Assembly (NCBI RefSeq): GCF_009905375.1
Contig: NC_133647.1
Coordinates: 2,280,735-2,344,734 of the forward strand
Origin: Apium graveolens
Taxonomy: Eukaryota > Streptophyta > Magnoliopsida > Apiales > Apiaceae
Direction: 5' to 3'
Length of the DNA stretch: 64,000 nt
Made by a program: the position numbers and the translations under genes. Position 1 is the stretch's first letter; every line of letters begins with the position of its first letter. Shown one piece after another: positions 20,216 through 32,714 of the stretch. A model generated the notes under the pieces. It searched no databases. It saw only the letters and a list, made by a program, of their open reading frames with translations, and was not told the origin of the DNA.

Positions 20216-23200
20216 TATAACGCCCCCAAATCTGGGGTCAGGGGATTTGGTCGTCACTATAAAACCTCAATCCAAATTAACCTGTTTAATCAATATACAA
20301 ATGCCAGCGGAAGATATTTAGCATCTATGACCCCAAACTAATCCAAGATCTTTTAAGGTTACAGTTCTAGAAACAAGATATCCAAATTCCACAAATAAAT
20401 TTTTCACTTTTTTTTTAAAACTCTTTTCAATAATTCTTAATCTCAAAACTTAACCCGCTATTATAACTTCGAAAAGAAGTATACTAGGCCCAAATATAAA
20501 ATACACAACTATAATATATTATAATATAAACAACTTTACACAATAAAACTTACACTAGTCCGCAACCCTGGACCAACCACCTTCCAAAAGCTTCTTCTAT
20601 GCTTCTTCGAATTACGCGGTTAAACAGCGCAAGCTAATCCTCACTGGAGGTTAAATTTGAAAACAGGCAAGTATGAGCGAAATAAATGCTCAGCAAGGTC
20701 ATTGTAATATATATATATATGGTCATTTTGATATAAAACCGACATCTGCAATAGCGCAGGTCATTTTAAAATCATAACTGCTGAAAAAGAAAATTTGTTA
20801 AAGAATCGGATAATTATTTCTCACTGTACTCAAAACTCTTTTTGATATTTTTGAACGAAATGCTTCAGCAACACTCTGAATCTTGACGAGGATAAAACTC
20901 GTAAAACAGTATTTACGGAAATATCATAAACAATAATAACAAGAAGCAATAATTATGGATTGAATCATAAACTTTATTCAAAACCGAACTCTTGATATTA
21001 ATACTCATGTTGTTGTCATATCAAATTAGATATCAATATAAACTTTGATGCTCACAATATCCCATACTAAAGTCAACATTAATCATCTATACTAATACCA
21101 CCTTTGATATTTAACAACAACCTAAATATCCACATCAAGTAGAAACTGAATCAAAACGGTATTTTACCTTTTATCTAGAATAGAAACAGTTGATAAATCA
21201 ATTATTCTATGAATATAAAAAATGATATGATAATTTAGATTGGGATCATTCTCCGACGGACGTACTATCACATGCTGATCAGCCCGTGTGGTAGCACTGG
21301 GTCATGATTCGTAGAAACATGTCCCCAAAACACGAGTACTCAAATAAAAGGCAATATACCTGCCTGTGACAAAAATTGCGTCATAATATTTCATATGACA
21401 CTTAGAAATAGCCCTCCATTGGACCGTCTGTCCCGGTCACTTACGCATTTATGATCCAATCTTAAAACCTTTTATTGAAAAGGGGTCATAATAATTGACA
21501 TCCGAAATAATTTTATTACCCCATTCACTTGGGCAGGAATACTCGCAACTAAATCACTTTTCTCAAAATCCAAAACATTTATAAATCCGGTAATTTGATA
21601 AGTAAAAACATATAACTATTCTGAACATAGAATAAAAGAGAGTACTTGCATAATAAACATTCAATTCAGCGACATGTAAAACATTTATCTATTCCAAACT
21701 GAGAATAGAGAAATCAATACTTTCATAATAGAATTCAAAATAAATATCACTTGAACAATAAGTGATGATAGGGATACATGCCTTTGAGATTAGTAGTTAG
21801 TCACACTCACAATGACGCATTTATTCTGACATTCTGTCTCAAAACATTACCATCCTTCTTTTCAACACTTTACTGATATGTTGCTCCTACGATTGCTAGA
21901 AGCCAGTTATCCAATACCATTTCATCTCATTCTTCCAAATGTTTTGTCCCGATCAACTCGAGCGATCCGCATCTATAATTAAAAGATACAACTTTAATCG
22001 TCTAATCAATAATTACTCGACGAACTGCGCGTCAAAATCCTATCGTCTACCCATACGATAGCCAGCACATAAAGAAAACAGACTAACACAAGACTCTTGA
22101 CCCACATACACACGTAATTCATATAGTACGAAATCATACAACTCACATATCACATAATTCATATAAAACATGGATTGCTTCGTCAAAAGGTTCGACTCGG
22201 TATTTTTAAAACTGAAATCGGGTCAAAAATATGATTTATCGCTCAAAATCGACTCAGAATGACTTGTAAAACAAGCAAACTTTCGAAACAAAAGTATTTG
22301 GGTCTCAAAAATATTTTTAATGAAAGTGGAATATTTTTATGAGTCTCTACGCGTTCGTTTCGTCTTAAACAGACGAACGATCTATTTATTACGAATAAAA
22401 TAAGAATTAAATAGGAATAAATCAATTAATAATAATATTAATTGATTTTTAAATTCCAAAATATAATTTTTAAGATCTTACAAGTAATTTTTAGGAATTA
22501 TTTGAATTAATTATAAATAATTTATATTTTATTTAACTATTTATAAATAAAAATAATTGATTAAATGATTTAATCAATTAATTAAATTTATAAATAATTA
22601 AATAAAATAAATTATAAATAATTAAATCAAATTGGATTTTTAGAAATATTAAAAGAAAATATTTTTTTTGGAATTTAAAATAATTAAGTAAATAATTTAA
22701 AAATACCAACTAATTGATTTTTGAAATTTAAAGAAATGATTTTTGGAATAAAAGAAATGTATTTTGAAAATAGAATTTGAATTTTGAATTAAAAATAAAG
22801 AGAAAATGGCAGAAACAGAATTGGGAATGGGGGTTAGGGTTTCTGAAAATCAAACCCGGGTTTCAATCGGGATGAAACCAGGTCAGTTTACGGGTTGGGG
22901 AAGAACGAACCGGGTTGGGATGAACTCCCACTGGTTTCTGGGAAAATCCCAGATTCCGGCGAGTCTGACCGACGCTGGCGGCTTGATTCCCGGACTCTGG
23001 TGATCTCAGTTCACCCCGAAACGACTTCCTTGCATCGTTTTTCCAACACAATTCTGACAAACACATACCCAACAATCCAGATTAAGTCATAACGATAACA
23101 AACGAAACCCGAATCGATAATTCCGATAAAAACCGGCCATAACTCCGGCTGACTTCAAGAACAACCGACCAAAACTCGATTTTCTCCGATTGAACACCAA

Positions 23201-24840
23201 ATTCAACACTCCAGGTATGAAAATGAAGCTCGGGATATGTACAATCTAACTAAAACATCCAGCACAACAATCAACATCTCCAATATCCAAAAAAAATGAA
23301 AATTTAAAAATATTAACACCAAAACTCGGTTTATACTATTCTGCACTGGAACGTCATAAATATCTAAATAAATCGACTGTAATTTAGCATACGAAGCTAA
23401 CCCAAACATCAAATTCATCCAACAATCACTGCAAACAAAAAACCAAATTCGACCCTAAGAACAAAAAAAACAAATTGCAGAGTAATCAACCTTAATCAAT
23501 GATATTGGTATCATCAGAACAGGCTCGTTGAGAGCTTCAATTCGGTTACTAGAACGTCAAAAACGGAGATCTGTAGCTCCTGGGATCATCAATCAAAGAT
23601 CAAGAATAAATTTTCACCCCCAAATTGTTATTCTATTTCCTGAATTTTTTAAATGAAAAGATGAATAAAATAAAAAGGATTTTGCAGCTATTTATATTTT
23701 TGAAATTAATATTCCCCAAATATCAATAAACGATGTATTGAACTCGCAATTTAATTCAAGTAGACCCAAAAACAATATTTTACGGGGAATGATTTTAAAA
23801 TAATATTTTTAAATAAATACCATACATATATTAAAATCCCCCAAATATTACGAATATTTAAGGTTTTCTCTGTAAATCATATGTTTTAACTGCTTTCTTA
23901 TGAATATTTGTATTCAAATAAAATAAGAAATGACTATTTATACTTATAGAATAATGATACCCGTTGGATCGTATTGGATCCTAAAATAGGTTACTTAGCC
24001 GCTAAGTAACTATATAACGATACAATTTAATACCAAATTTGGATAATTATCAAAACCGAGCTTCTTATAAAACACCATATGAGAAAATAATGTAAAATAT
24101 CCCGTCTCTCGAAAATACGGGTTTTATTGATTTACCGTAATGATTATCGTATCGAAAATTATACGCCGGGACGCGTACGGGTCAAACCGTAACCCGGATT
24201 GAAAAAGTTAAAACACGGAAAATGTTCAGAATATCCAGATTAGATTAGGAAGGAGTTTTCGGAAGAGTTTCGAGTTGTAAAAACGCAAAAACGGTTGAAG
24301 TTGGACGATTCCCGGCTTTATAAAATAGTTTTGTAATTACTAAGAAAATAATTATTAAATCTATAAATCATTGTAAAATCATATAACAGTCCAAAAATTA
24401 TCAGAAAAATATCATAATTATCTATATTTTATTCTGGACATATTAAAAATAAAATACTTACACTTTATCACATATAGACACCCAAATATAAATATCAATC
24501 ATCAGATAATTCACCAAAATTCCCATAATAATCACATAATAAATATTTATTGATAAAAAAATAATTGCACGATATTTCACGGATATTACAAAATAATTTC
24601 AATTTATCGATATCAATAAGATCGGGTTTCAAATAACTTTTGAAAATAATACATTTAAGCAAATAATTTCAAAAATTAACAAGGATCGGTATAACACTTA
24701 ACAATTAGCACATTACTATTTAATAACACCAACTCGTCAAACAGGAATAAAATATCCACCATTTTATTCCTTCTACATCATAAAAGCACATATATATTCA
24801 AATAATATTTATAATAATTCTAAAAATACGGGATATTACA
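20216..24840 (-). repeat. 5' LTR of gypsy-like element I
   Basis: 4.6-kb LTR in minus orientation. On the plus strand it opens tataacgcccccaaatctgg and closes gggatattaca. The opening resembles the start of LTR F (tgtaacacccccagatccgg), so the two are related families, with the TG end decayed to TA. Long LTRs of this kind are typical of Tekay-type chromoviruses. The 3' half of the element is absent. Weak open frames such as 22806-23003 lie in a locally GC-richer stretch and show no family motif. Confidence 0.7.
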
Positions 24841-27399
24841 GGTTTGCTTAGATCCGATGTACGGTTTAGGAGAAACGACTGTTTTAAGTAACAGCGTTCC
24901 GTGAACGAATCTTTACCCCTCACTTAACTTTGAAACCTTGTTTAAAGCCTTTAAAAGACTAATTGGACTACGAAACAATTATGTAAGGTTGATTAGGCAG
25001 TTGGTAAAGTACTCGCAAGTCACCCTAAAATGTTAAACGATTAATTTTATAAAAATGGTGGAGCCGAGGGTACTCGAGCAACTAATATAAATCGTTAAGC
25101 ACTAAAACGAGCGTTAGAGTCTAAGTGGATAAAGTCTAGTTTCTTAAGAGACCGGGGTTTAATTCCGGCTTAGATGTTATTTATAGGTTACCGGATTCAC
25201 ACCAGACCTTTTACCACCCCCGATCGTTCAGGAAAGTTTTCTACCCGTATACTGTTATTGTGATGTAAATATATGTATATGCATTATCTTGAGATAAGTG
25301 CATGGTGATTATTCGCAAATATTGAGATATATTGAAGCGTGTTGATATATATATATATATATATATGCATGTCTGTTTCAGAATCTTAATATTTCATTCG
25401 TCGATTCAATTGATTATAAACTGCATAACACCTATGCTAGAGATAGGCATTATTTGCGTATACCATTAGTATAGGGGACCCAGGGTTGAACATTTTTCTA
25501 AAATCGGGAGGCGAGCTTCTCGAGTATATTTTATATAGTTATCAATAACTATTAATCGAATAAGGTGTATTCGATATTTTCGAATAATAATCAAACTTTA
25601 TTTTCTATTATTCAAATAACGATCTTACTTTTGTATAAGTTTATCTTTTGTTATTTATTATTCATTTCAAGTATTAGTTTCAAAACTTCTACTTCATTTA
25701 TTTTATAAAAACTATTTTTGGGAATATTATTTAAATAATAATATTCATATATTTTCTAATATATCGGAACTGATTTATTTTATTAAATCATTCTTACTCC
25801 AAACGTTTTCAAAAATGTTTACGAGTCTTCAAAATGATTTTAAAAGTTAGAAAGAATCCCAAAACTCGTTTTTAATTTAATTCTTTCCTTTCATAGTGGG
25901 ATTTAAATACTCGCTCAGAACTTAAAGGATCCGGCTCCGTGGTGTATTTTCGTCGCAACGAAGTTGCGAAATGATAATAGAGTCTTTGATAACTTGCCCA
26001 ATGTTCGGGAAGTAAGCCCATTCAGAATGTGTCACCATAGGTGACTTGGGCTCAGTGGGAGTCCATCAAAGCGTAAGTGGCTGACTGGAAGTCAATTATA
26101 AGGTCTTAATGCGGCCAGGGTGATGAGTCTGATGACCCCTGGGGAATTCATCCCTCTACTAGTAGAAAAGGTGACTTGATTAATATCTTTGCCTGATTAG
26201 CAAGATATCAGGTTTATACCAAAGTTTCTTCATTCCAAAATTCTTGGGAATGACAACCATGTCTACGCTTTTCATAACAGAGGTTTTCAAGTAGTGTATG
26301 AGATATATATATATAGGTGTATATAAATCGGGAATTAATGAAGTATCTCGTAACTTCATTTCTTTTAAATGATATTTCAAAGATTGATTCTATACAAGTT
26401 TTATCTTGTAGCTCCTTCTATATGATGAGCTTTTGAAAACTTATTATACTTTGAACAATGGTAGTACAAGTAGTTTTTCAAAAAGGGTATAAGTATATTG
26501 GAGTAATTTGTAATTTCATCTTTTTAAGCCTATATCCAGTAAGTAATTATCTTACACTTGATAAATATTTTCAATAAGTTATTGATTCAGATGCTTGCAT
26601 TATTGATTAAACTATATATTATCTTGCGAGCTGTAATTTTCACTCTTGCTTCATTTCTTCATTGCACAACAACAACTAGGCAAGAGGAACATGACCAAAC
26701 TCCCAATTCGCGGACAGATTGGAAATGTGCCGCAGTTTCCGGTAGGCGTTGATGTCGCTATGGCTGAGGTAGTAGCTACCAATAGGCTAGGCTCTCAACT
26801 TTTGATGTACCAGACTTATGTATATTTATGAATTGTAATAATGGCAAAGAATATGAAAAGTTATTCAGAAACCCTTTCAAGGTGTAACGGCTTATAATTG
26901 TGGAATGAAATGACTTGTATTATTTTTGGTATTCATCTCTAAGACTATAATTTATGGTTTGTGTGTGTGTATGTTGTGGGGTCACACTACGCAGTAGTTG
27001 GTTGTTTATTAAGATTAAGTGTTATTAATAGAAATGGAACTCGTGACAACCCGGATCCCCGACTTCGGATTTGGGGGTGTTACAGTGTGGGTCTAAAAAT
27101 TGTATTATTTTTATTTGTTAACGTGTGACTCGTTTACAACTCGAGCTCAGCTCGGATCGTATTTATTCGCGAACAAACTCGTGTTTGGCTCGTTAGTTAA
27201 CGAGCTCGAGCTCGAACACATTTTTTTGGTCGATAAGAAAGCTCGGCTCGACTCGGTTCTTCAGGAAAAAAATGAAAGCTTGGCTCGTTTACATCAAAAC
27301 TCGGGTTGACTCAGCTCATGAACAGCCCTACAGGGAGTACAGGAAACCAATTAAAAGCACCTAGTTGATTAAATTCTCAGCCATTTTGCGGAGTTTATT

Positions 27400-28082
27400 A
27401 ACCTAAATAATAACTTTTATTATGTTCCCAAAAAGCATCATGATACTCAGTGGCATAATCTCTACGACAGTATTTGGTAAAACCCCTGACAACAGTGAAC
27501 AAGAATGTCATATAAACAAGACCATGACCAAACTATACATGAATATGCTTAAGGTTTATTAATCAAACATATGTTGCATACCACTTTCTGCTAATGATAA
27601 TCTTTTGACGACCAGGGTACTTAAACTTGGCATGAACGTAAGGCCTCCTGTGCGTGGTGGTTGTTTGAGTCGTTGGAACGAACAGAAAGGAGGACTTGTC
27701 CTATACTCACCCAAGCACATGTACCGAGTGGGTTTCCAAAAGCCCCACACATGCCTGTCTGGAGCCTGTCAGCTCCAGCACATGAAAGCATTTTGTTGAT
27801 ACGAAGTGCATGGAATGCATGAAGCCGGACCCTGAGATGAAAAGCTTTTTTCTAGAAAATTTGGCCTTATATATATTGCACGCAATATGTGTAGCTTCAG
27901 ATGCTTCCTAGAGACATTTTCCTTCTCCCATCTAACCAAATGAATGCAGAAAGGTCATTAATCAACACCCTTTTTCTTCATTCCAACATCGTAAATCCTG
28001 ATTTTGGGATCAGACACACCACGGCAGAATCTAGATTTAGGGTATTATTTGTTCTTGATCTGACGGTAACACGGTGCATGTC
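27400..28082 (-). pseudogene. RPL10: 60S ribosomal protein L10 (uL16) pseudogene
   Basis: Degraded copy of the large-subunit ribosomal protein L10/QM. Exon at 27582-28082 reads CYRQIKNK, stop, YPKSRFCRGVSDPKIRIYDV, GMKKKGVD, two stops, PFCIHLVRWEKENVS, then IACN, and after a frame slip [21 protein letters not shown] and [11 protein letters not shown] second slip precedes [16 protein letters not shown]. There the codon for Trp is split by a 96-bp GT-AG intron (27486-27581), and the next exon resumes GFTKYCRRDY before it degrades. An AG acceptor (atccag, 28083-28088) also sits at the first exon edge. Because introns remain, this is a duplicated genomic copy and not a processed one. It lies between hAT element G and element E. 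Confidence 0.9.
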
Positions 28083-28141
28083 CTGGATAGTAATGCATAA
28101 ACAAGAGAAAATATGATCTTACATTCCTAATTAGGCTAAAC
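28083..28141 (-). other. Probable intron 1 remnant of RPL10 copy, target of element E
   Basis: Sequence upstream (minus sense) of the RPL10 exon acceptor. Element E inserted here, so the original upstream continuation is at 60245 onward. I could not find the first exon (start codon plus a few codons) on the far side. Confidence 0.4.
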
Positions 28142-28396
28142 TGTTGTTGATATAAGTCACTCTATTCCTGAGAAGAGTATGGTGATGTCGGTGAATGACA
28201 GCAAAGCAAATCCAACTGTCACTCTTGTAACAGACTAGTGTCTAGTTTTGTCAGTTTGTTAGGAAAATAAGATCAATGTGTGGTGTATAAATACTTTGAA
28301 CCTCTTTGTAATTCTCTCAAACTTAATACAATTACTTTGTCTTCTTCATTTCATTTCAGTTTGTTAAGCTTAATTGTTACATAGCATAAACTGACA
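28142..28396 (+). repeat. 5' LTR of element E
   Basis: TGTTGTTGATATAAGTC...AAACTGACA. TATA box tataaata at 28286-28293 and a cttaatacaattac region consistent with the transcript body. Confidence 0.9.
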
Positions 28397-28409
28397 TGGT
28401 ATCAAAGCC
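28397..28409 (+). promoter_or_regulatory. Primer-binding site of element E
   Basis: tggtatcaaagcc directly abuts the LTR. It is one mismatch from the initiator tRNA-Met site TGGTATCAGAGCC. Confidence 0.85.
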
Positions 28410-28514
28410 ACAAACTCTGTATATCTATATATAGATACATCTTCATAATACTTACAATCTCTATTTCTATCTCAATCTATCTTCTCTCTCGATCTAATTT
28501 GCAAATCTTTCTCA

Positions 28515-29637
28515 ATGGTTCAACACTCTCGATTATGTGATCATATGCCGCTGTAATTGCATCAGATTCTACGGAACCTTCATCATCTATGGCTGCTACA
28601 ACAGTTATTGACATCAATCATCCGTATTATCTTAGCAGTTCCGATCATCCAGGCTTATTATTAGTAAGTGATGTCCTTACGGATCAAATTATCATCATTG
28701 GAGCAGATCTGTATCAATCGCTTTATCAGCGAAACTAAAGCTAGGGTTCATTGATGGTACTCATCCTAATTCAGGTGCAAGTTCGCCAATTAGCTCTATA
28801 GAAGCGTAATAATGATATGGTAATCTCCTAGATCTTAAACTCTGTTTCTTCTGAAATTCATAATAGTATAGTGTATATGCCTACTACATTTTAAATTTGG
28901 AATGATCTACATCTACATGATGCTCAAAATAATGTGCTTCGTATGTTTAATCTTCGTAAAAAACTTGCTTCTCTAACTCAGGGCACAAAGTCAATTACTG
29001 CTTATTTTACATAATTTAGAGGTTTGATTGATGAACTTGATAATCTCGCACTTATTCATCATTGTACATGTGCTGCAGCCACTTGCACTTGTAGTAATAG
29101 TCAGAAATTGGATAAATATAAAACGATGATGAAACTGAGTCAATTTCTTATGGGACTCGGTGAGAATTTGACTAGTATTCGAGGTCAAATCCTATTAATG
29201 AATCCTCTTCCTAATTTGAGTCAAGCATATGCAATGTTACTTCAAGAGGAAAATCAGCGTGACTCTGCCTTACATAACACCTTGAATCATGACAGTATGG
29301 CTATGAATGTGCAAATTGGACAATATTCTGGTAATAAGAACAAGTCTCAAGGATTCAAAAGGAGTGAGAAAATAACCTGTTGATACATCTGTGATCTGTG
29401 ACGATTGGGCTCTTATTGGTCACTCACGAGACAAGTGTTTTGCTCTTCATGGCTACCCTGAGTGGCACCGATTGCATGGACAACCTAAACCTAAAATCAG
29501 GTCCTCTACTATCAAGAAATCATCTGCTAATGCAGTCACAACCACAACTCATGAGAAAAAGTCTGATATTGGTTCTTCTCAGTCTGGTAATTCTACAGAT
29601 ACCTTGTCAAATGCACAGTTTCAGCAGTTTCTGTAGA
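28515..29637 (+). pseudogene. Element E gag
   Basis: Copia-type gag of the class whose N-terminus reads like HPYYLSSSDHPGLLLVS (28610-28665). A decayed middle follows, then LRKKLASLTQGTKSITAYF and an open stretch with MMKLSQFLMGLGENLTSIRG and LSQAYAMLLQEENQR. The nucleocapsid knuckle is degenerate: only GHSRDKCFALHGYP is legible near 29420-29460 and the first Cys pair is displaced. In-frame stops include TGA before YICDDW and TAG at 29635. Confidence 0.75.
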
Positions 29638-29651
29638 TGATGTAATCCAAA

Positions 29652-31505
29652 TTGTCCAATTTTAGTATCTCCAACTTTGCACTCTGGTTAACTAATGTCA
29701 ACAATCAGTGTGCAGGTACTTCTTCATCTTATTCTATCAACTCTGTCATTTTTGCCAGTCATACTCAGTTCAACTCATCTAAGAAGATATGGATCATTGA
29801 CTCTGGAGCTACTCACCATATAACACCTTATCTTGATCTAGTCCCTAATGCTAAAGTAGTTAAGTCTGACCTTCATCTGCCAAATAGAGCTGTATCTGCT
29901 GTCAGTCATATTGGAAATGTCAATTTGACTCCTGATATCACACTTAAAGATGTGTTGGTGGTTCCAACATTTCAGTGTAATCTGTTGTCTGTACCTCAAC
30001 TAACCAATTCTCTTCCTTGTGCTAGTTCTTTTCTTTCCACTAAATGCATACTGCAGTCTCCTTCCTTAATGATAGAGAAAGAGATTGGTGAGTTACAAGA
30101 GGGATTGTACAAGCTAATTACTCTCAAACTTCAGTCTCAAGCATGTCTTACTACTAGCCTAACTACTAGTGATGTCAATGCTGCTACTACTACTCTATCA
30201 AACTCCAGTATTTGGCATTGGAGGTTAGGGTATCCTTCTAGTACTGTTCTACATCACATTCCTGATTGTAAAAATGAGTCTGTTCACAATTGTGATATAT
30301 GTCATTTATCTAAGCAAGTTAGACTAAGCTTCTCTTCTACTACGTCAATTGTTGAAGAAATATTTGATTTAGTACATGGTGATGTTTGGGGACCATATAA
30401 TTATTGTACTCATGGAAAATGTTCTAATTTTCTGACCATTGTGGATGACTGTTCTAGATGCACTTGGACTTTTCTATTTTCAGACAAAACTCAAGTCTCT
30501 ACTCTCATTAAACACTTTCTCATGTATGTTCAGAATCAGTTTAATAAGTCTATCAAGCTTGTCAGATCAGACAATGGGACATAATTCATAAATAAAGAAC
30601 TTACATCTTATTTTCAGTCATTGGGAATTATTCATCAAACTTCTTGCTCTCATACGCCCTAACAAAACGGGATTGTAGAGAGAAAACATCAACACTTGCT
30701 TAATATAGCAAGATCTCTTAGATTTCAAGAAAATCTCCCTGTATCATTCTAGGGAGATTGTATTCTCACTGCCACTCTTTTGATCAATATGCTTCCATCA
30801 TAAGTTCTTAAATTCAAATCTCCATATAAAATTCTACTCAAAACTCCACCTTACTATTTTACATTAAGAAATTTTGGTTGTCTGTGCTATATATCTAATT
30901 TGTACTCTCCTCATGACAAGTTTGCAGCCAAAACTCTAAAGTGTATACTCCTTGGATATCCTTTCACTAAAAAAGGATATAGAGTTATATATATTAACAC
31001 CAAGAAATGTTATATATCCAGAGATATCAAATTTGTGGAAGATTGTTTTCCATTTCAGACTGTTACTACACCTATTGTTAAGTCTTCCCCTAACAACACA
31101 TTTATCTTTCCTGATACTCCTTTATCAGATGATGTTGCTCCTTTGTTCACAAGTACTGAACCTTCTGCTGAGATTATTAGGCCTTTGGTCCCTGTAATTG
31201 AACAGGTTGATCAGATGTCCATACAAGTCAAACCTCCCCTTCCAATAATTAAATTTAAACCTGTCAGGAATAGAACAGTTCCTGTTAAATACAAAGATTA
31301 TACTGGGGTTCCAAACCCCCACTGTTCATATAGTGCAATCTAAGTGTACATATCCACTTAGTCAATATATGACTTATACTACTTTAACACCTCAATATAC
31401 CAAGTTTTTGTGTGCCACCACAACCATTCCTACTCCTTACACATACTCTCAAGCTGAAAAAGATTCACACTAGCTATCTGCCATGAAGACTGAACTCAAT
31501 GCACT
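29652..31505 (+). pseudogene. Element E pol, protease and integrase part
   Basis: Protease motif WIIDSGATHHITPY near 29790-29832. The pre-integrase region has WHWRLGYPSS and CDICHLSKQ. Integrase catalytic residues are seen in VHGDVWGPY, LVRSDNGT and NGIVERKHQHLLN. TAA follows RSDNGT at 30582, and there are more stops near 30660, 30750 and 30800. The integrase C-terminal region resumes at YSPHDKFAAKTLKCILLGYP (from 30900). The frame is cut at KTELNAL by insertion of element C, with gcact duplicated. Confidence 0.85.
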
Positions 31506-32527
31506 TGTTAGTCCCTTAACAATATAGCAAGAATTATAGAAGGGGGTTGAATGGAATTCTTGAACCTTTTTCTCGAAATAAAAATGTTCAACTCGATTAT
31601 AGATATATTTGTTTTGATTAGCACAATGCGGAATGTAAACTTAATTGAATCAAAACATAAGTAATTAAAAACAAGAGTCTTTAAAAACTTTATGGTGGAT
31701 TTAAACAATTCCACCAGAGATATATATAATATATCGAGAGGACTCTGTGTGCAGGAATGCTCACAGCTGCTTACAAATTGAACTACTGAGTATACAGGAA
31801 ATGCTAATGATTCTGCTTACAAAGATTTCTCTGTTTTTTGTTTCTCAGCTATCTCAGTTATTTTTCTATTTGCTACTCTCTTGGTTTATATAATACCAAG
31901 ATTATAAAGTCAAAAAGACTGAACAAATATAAAAACTATCAGTCTTAAGCTTTGCTGCTTTTCGTCCTCTATTACCCAGTTAATGGGCTTCCACAGTGTG
32001 TATGTATACATCTCGACGGCTGTGTGTCAGCTTTCACTGTTCAACTGCTGTTTGAATTCTTCATATGATCATCCGTCGACTTTCAGAACATCCGTTGATG
32101 GTTTAATTGATCATCCGTTGACTGCTATATTAAACATCCATTGATAGTCATTTGATCATCCATTGATAGCTTTGTTAATCATTCGTCGGTAGCTATTTTG
32201 GCACTTGACTCTATTTCACTTATGCAGAATTACAAGACATCATTTATGTACAATTAATCAACCTATTCTGCATATCTAGTTAAAGTCAACATGACTTATA
32301 TGCTACTACGAATTCTATACAAAGGTGCATACATAACTGTGCTACAAACTTATTATTACATAAGCTACTCACTCGATGGATAATAAGTTAATCATCCGTC
32401 GGGACTATAATGAGTTATCTGTCGGGACTATAATTCTTATCCGTCGAGTGCTACATAATTTCACTAAGTAAAATCTACTTAGATGTTTTGTTTATGAAAT
32501 CATCAAGTACACAACATATGCACAACA
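31506..32527 (-). repeat. 3' LTR of element C
   Basis: 1,022 bp; on the plus strand tgttagtcccttaac...tgcacaaca. In minus sense the TATA box is tatataaacc near 31895. About eleven CGACGGAT-type sites lie in 31998-32460 on both strands, several decayed to catccattga or ttatctgtcg. Confidence 0.9.
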
Positions 32528-32528
32528 A

Positions 32529-32540
32529 TCTCCCCCAATT
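32529..32540 (-). promoter_or_regulatory. Polypurine tract of element C
   Basis: The plus strand tctcccccaatt reads aattgggggaga in minus sense, right before the LTR start TGTTGTGCATATG. Confidence 0.85.
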
Positions 32541-32714
32541 TATGTCTACTGGAATTGTAGCCATAAATTAAGAGATACTTGATGATAACAAAACATCCTG
32601 AACATACATCTTTAAAGATAAGTAGATAAACTGAAAGTGCTTCAATTAAACAAAATGTACAAGGTTTGGCTCACAGTCAATTCAAGATGCTCCTCTAGCC
32701 TGAGCAGATTTTTC

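Larger units (their letters stand above)
17508..27084 (+). repeat. Element H: Ty3/gypsy solo LTR, interrupted
   Basis: Starts TGAAATAACCCTAATTTTT and ends GGGGGTGTTACA, matching the reverse complement of the LTRs of element F. It is flanked by a perfect 5-bp duplication gtgtg (17503-17507 and 27085-27089). No internal gypsy region lies between its two parts, so it is a solo LTR left by recombination. It is split near 18222/24841 by elements J and I. The left arm (about 715 bp) is shorter than the matching part of LTR F, so sequence was lost at the break. The right arm (24841-27084) lacks the 54-bp tandem repeats seen in F and has an (AT)n run at 25345-25366. Confidence 0.8.
16831..27330. mobile_element. 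Element G: hAT element swollen by nested insertions
   Basis: Flanked by a perfect 8-bp duplication cagggagt (16823-16830 and 27331-27338), the length typical of hAT transposons. Ends are inverted and imperfect: tagtgttgttcacgaa on the left, and the reverse complement of the right end is tagggctgttcatgag. Both ends (16831-17030 and 27115-27330) are dense in the GAGCTCGAGC/GGCTCG type subterminal repeats. Removing the solo LTR H and its contents leaves only about 0.9 kb with no transposase, so this was a non-autonomous element. Confidence 0.85.

Noticed and set aside
22806..23092. Overlapping short frames in a GC-richer patch of LTR I
   Set aside because: Frames on both strands are equally open and share no known motif. 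Position inside an LTR makes a gene unlikely.
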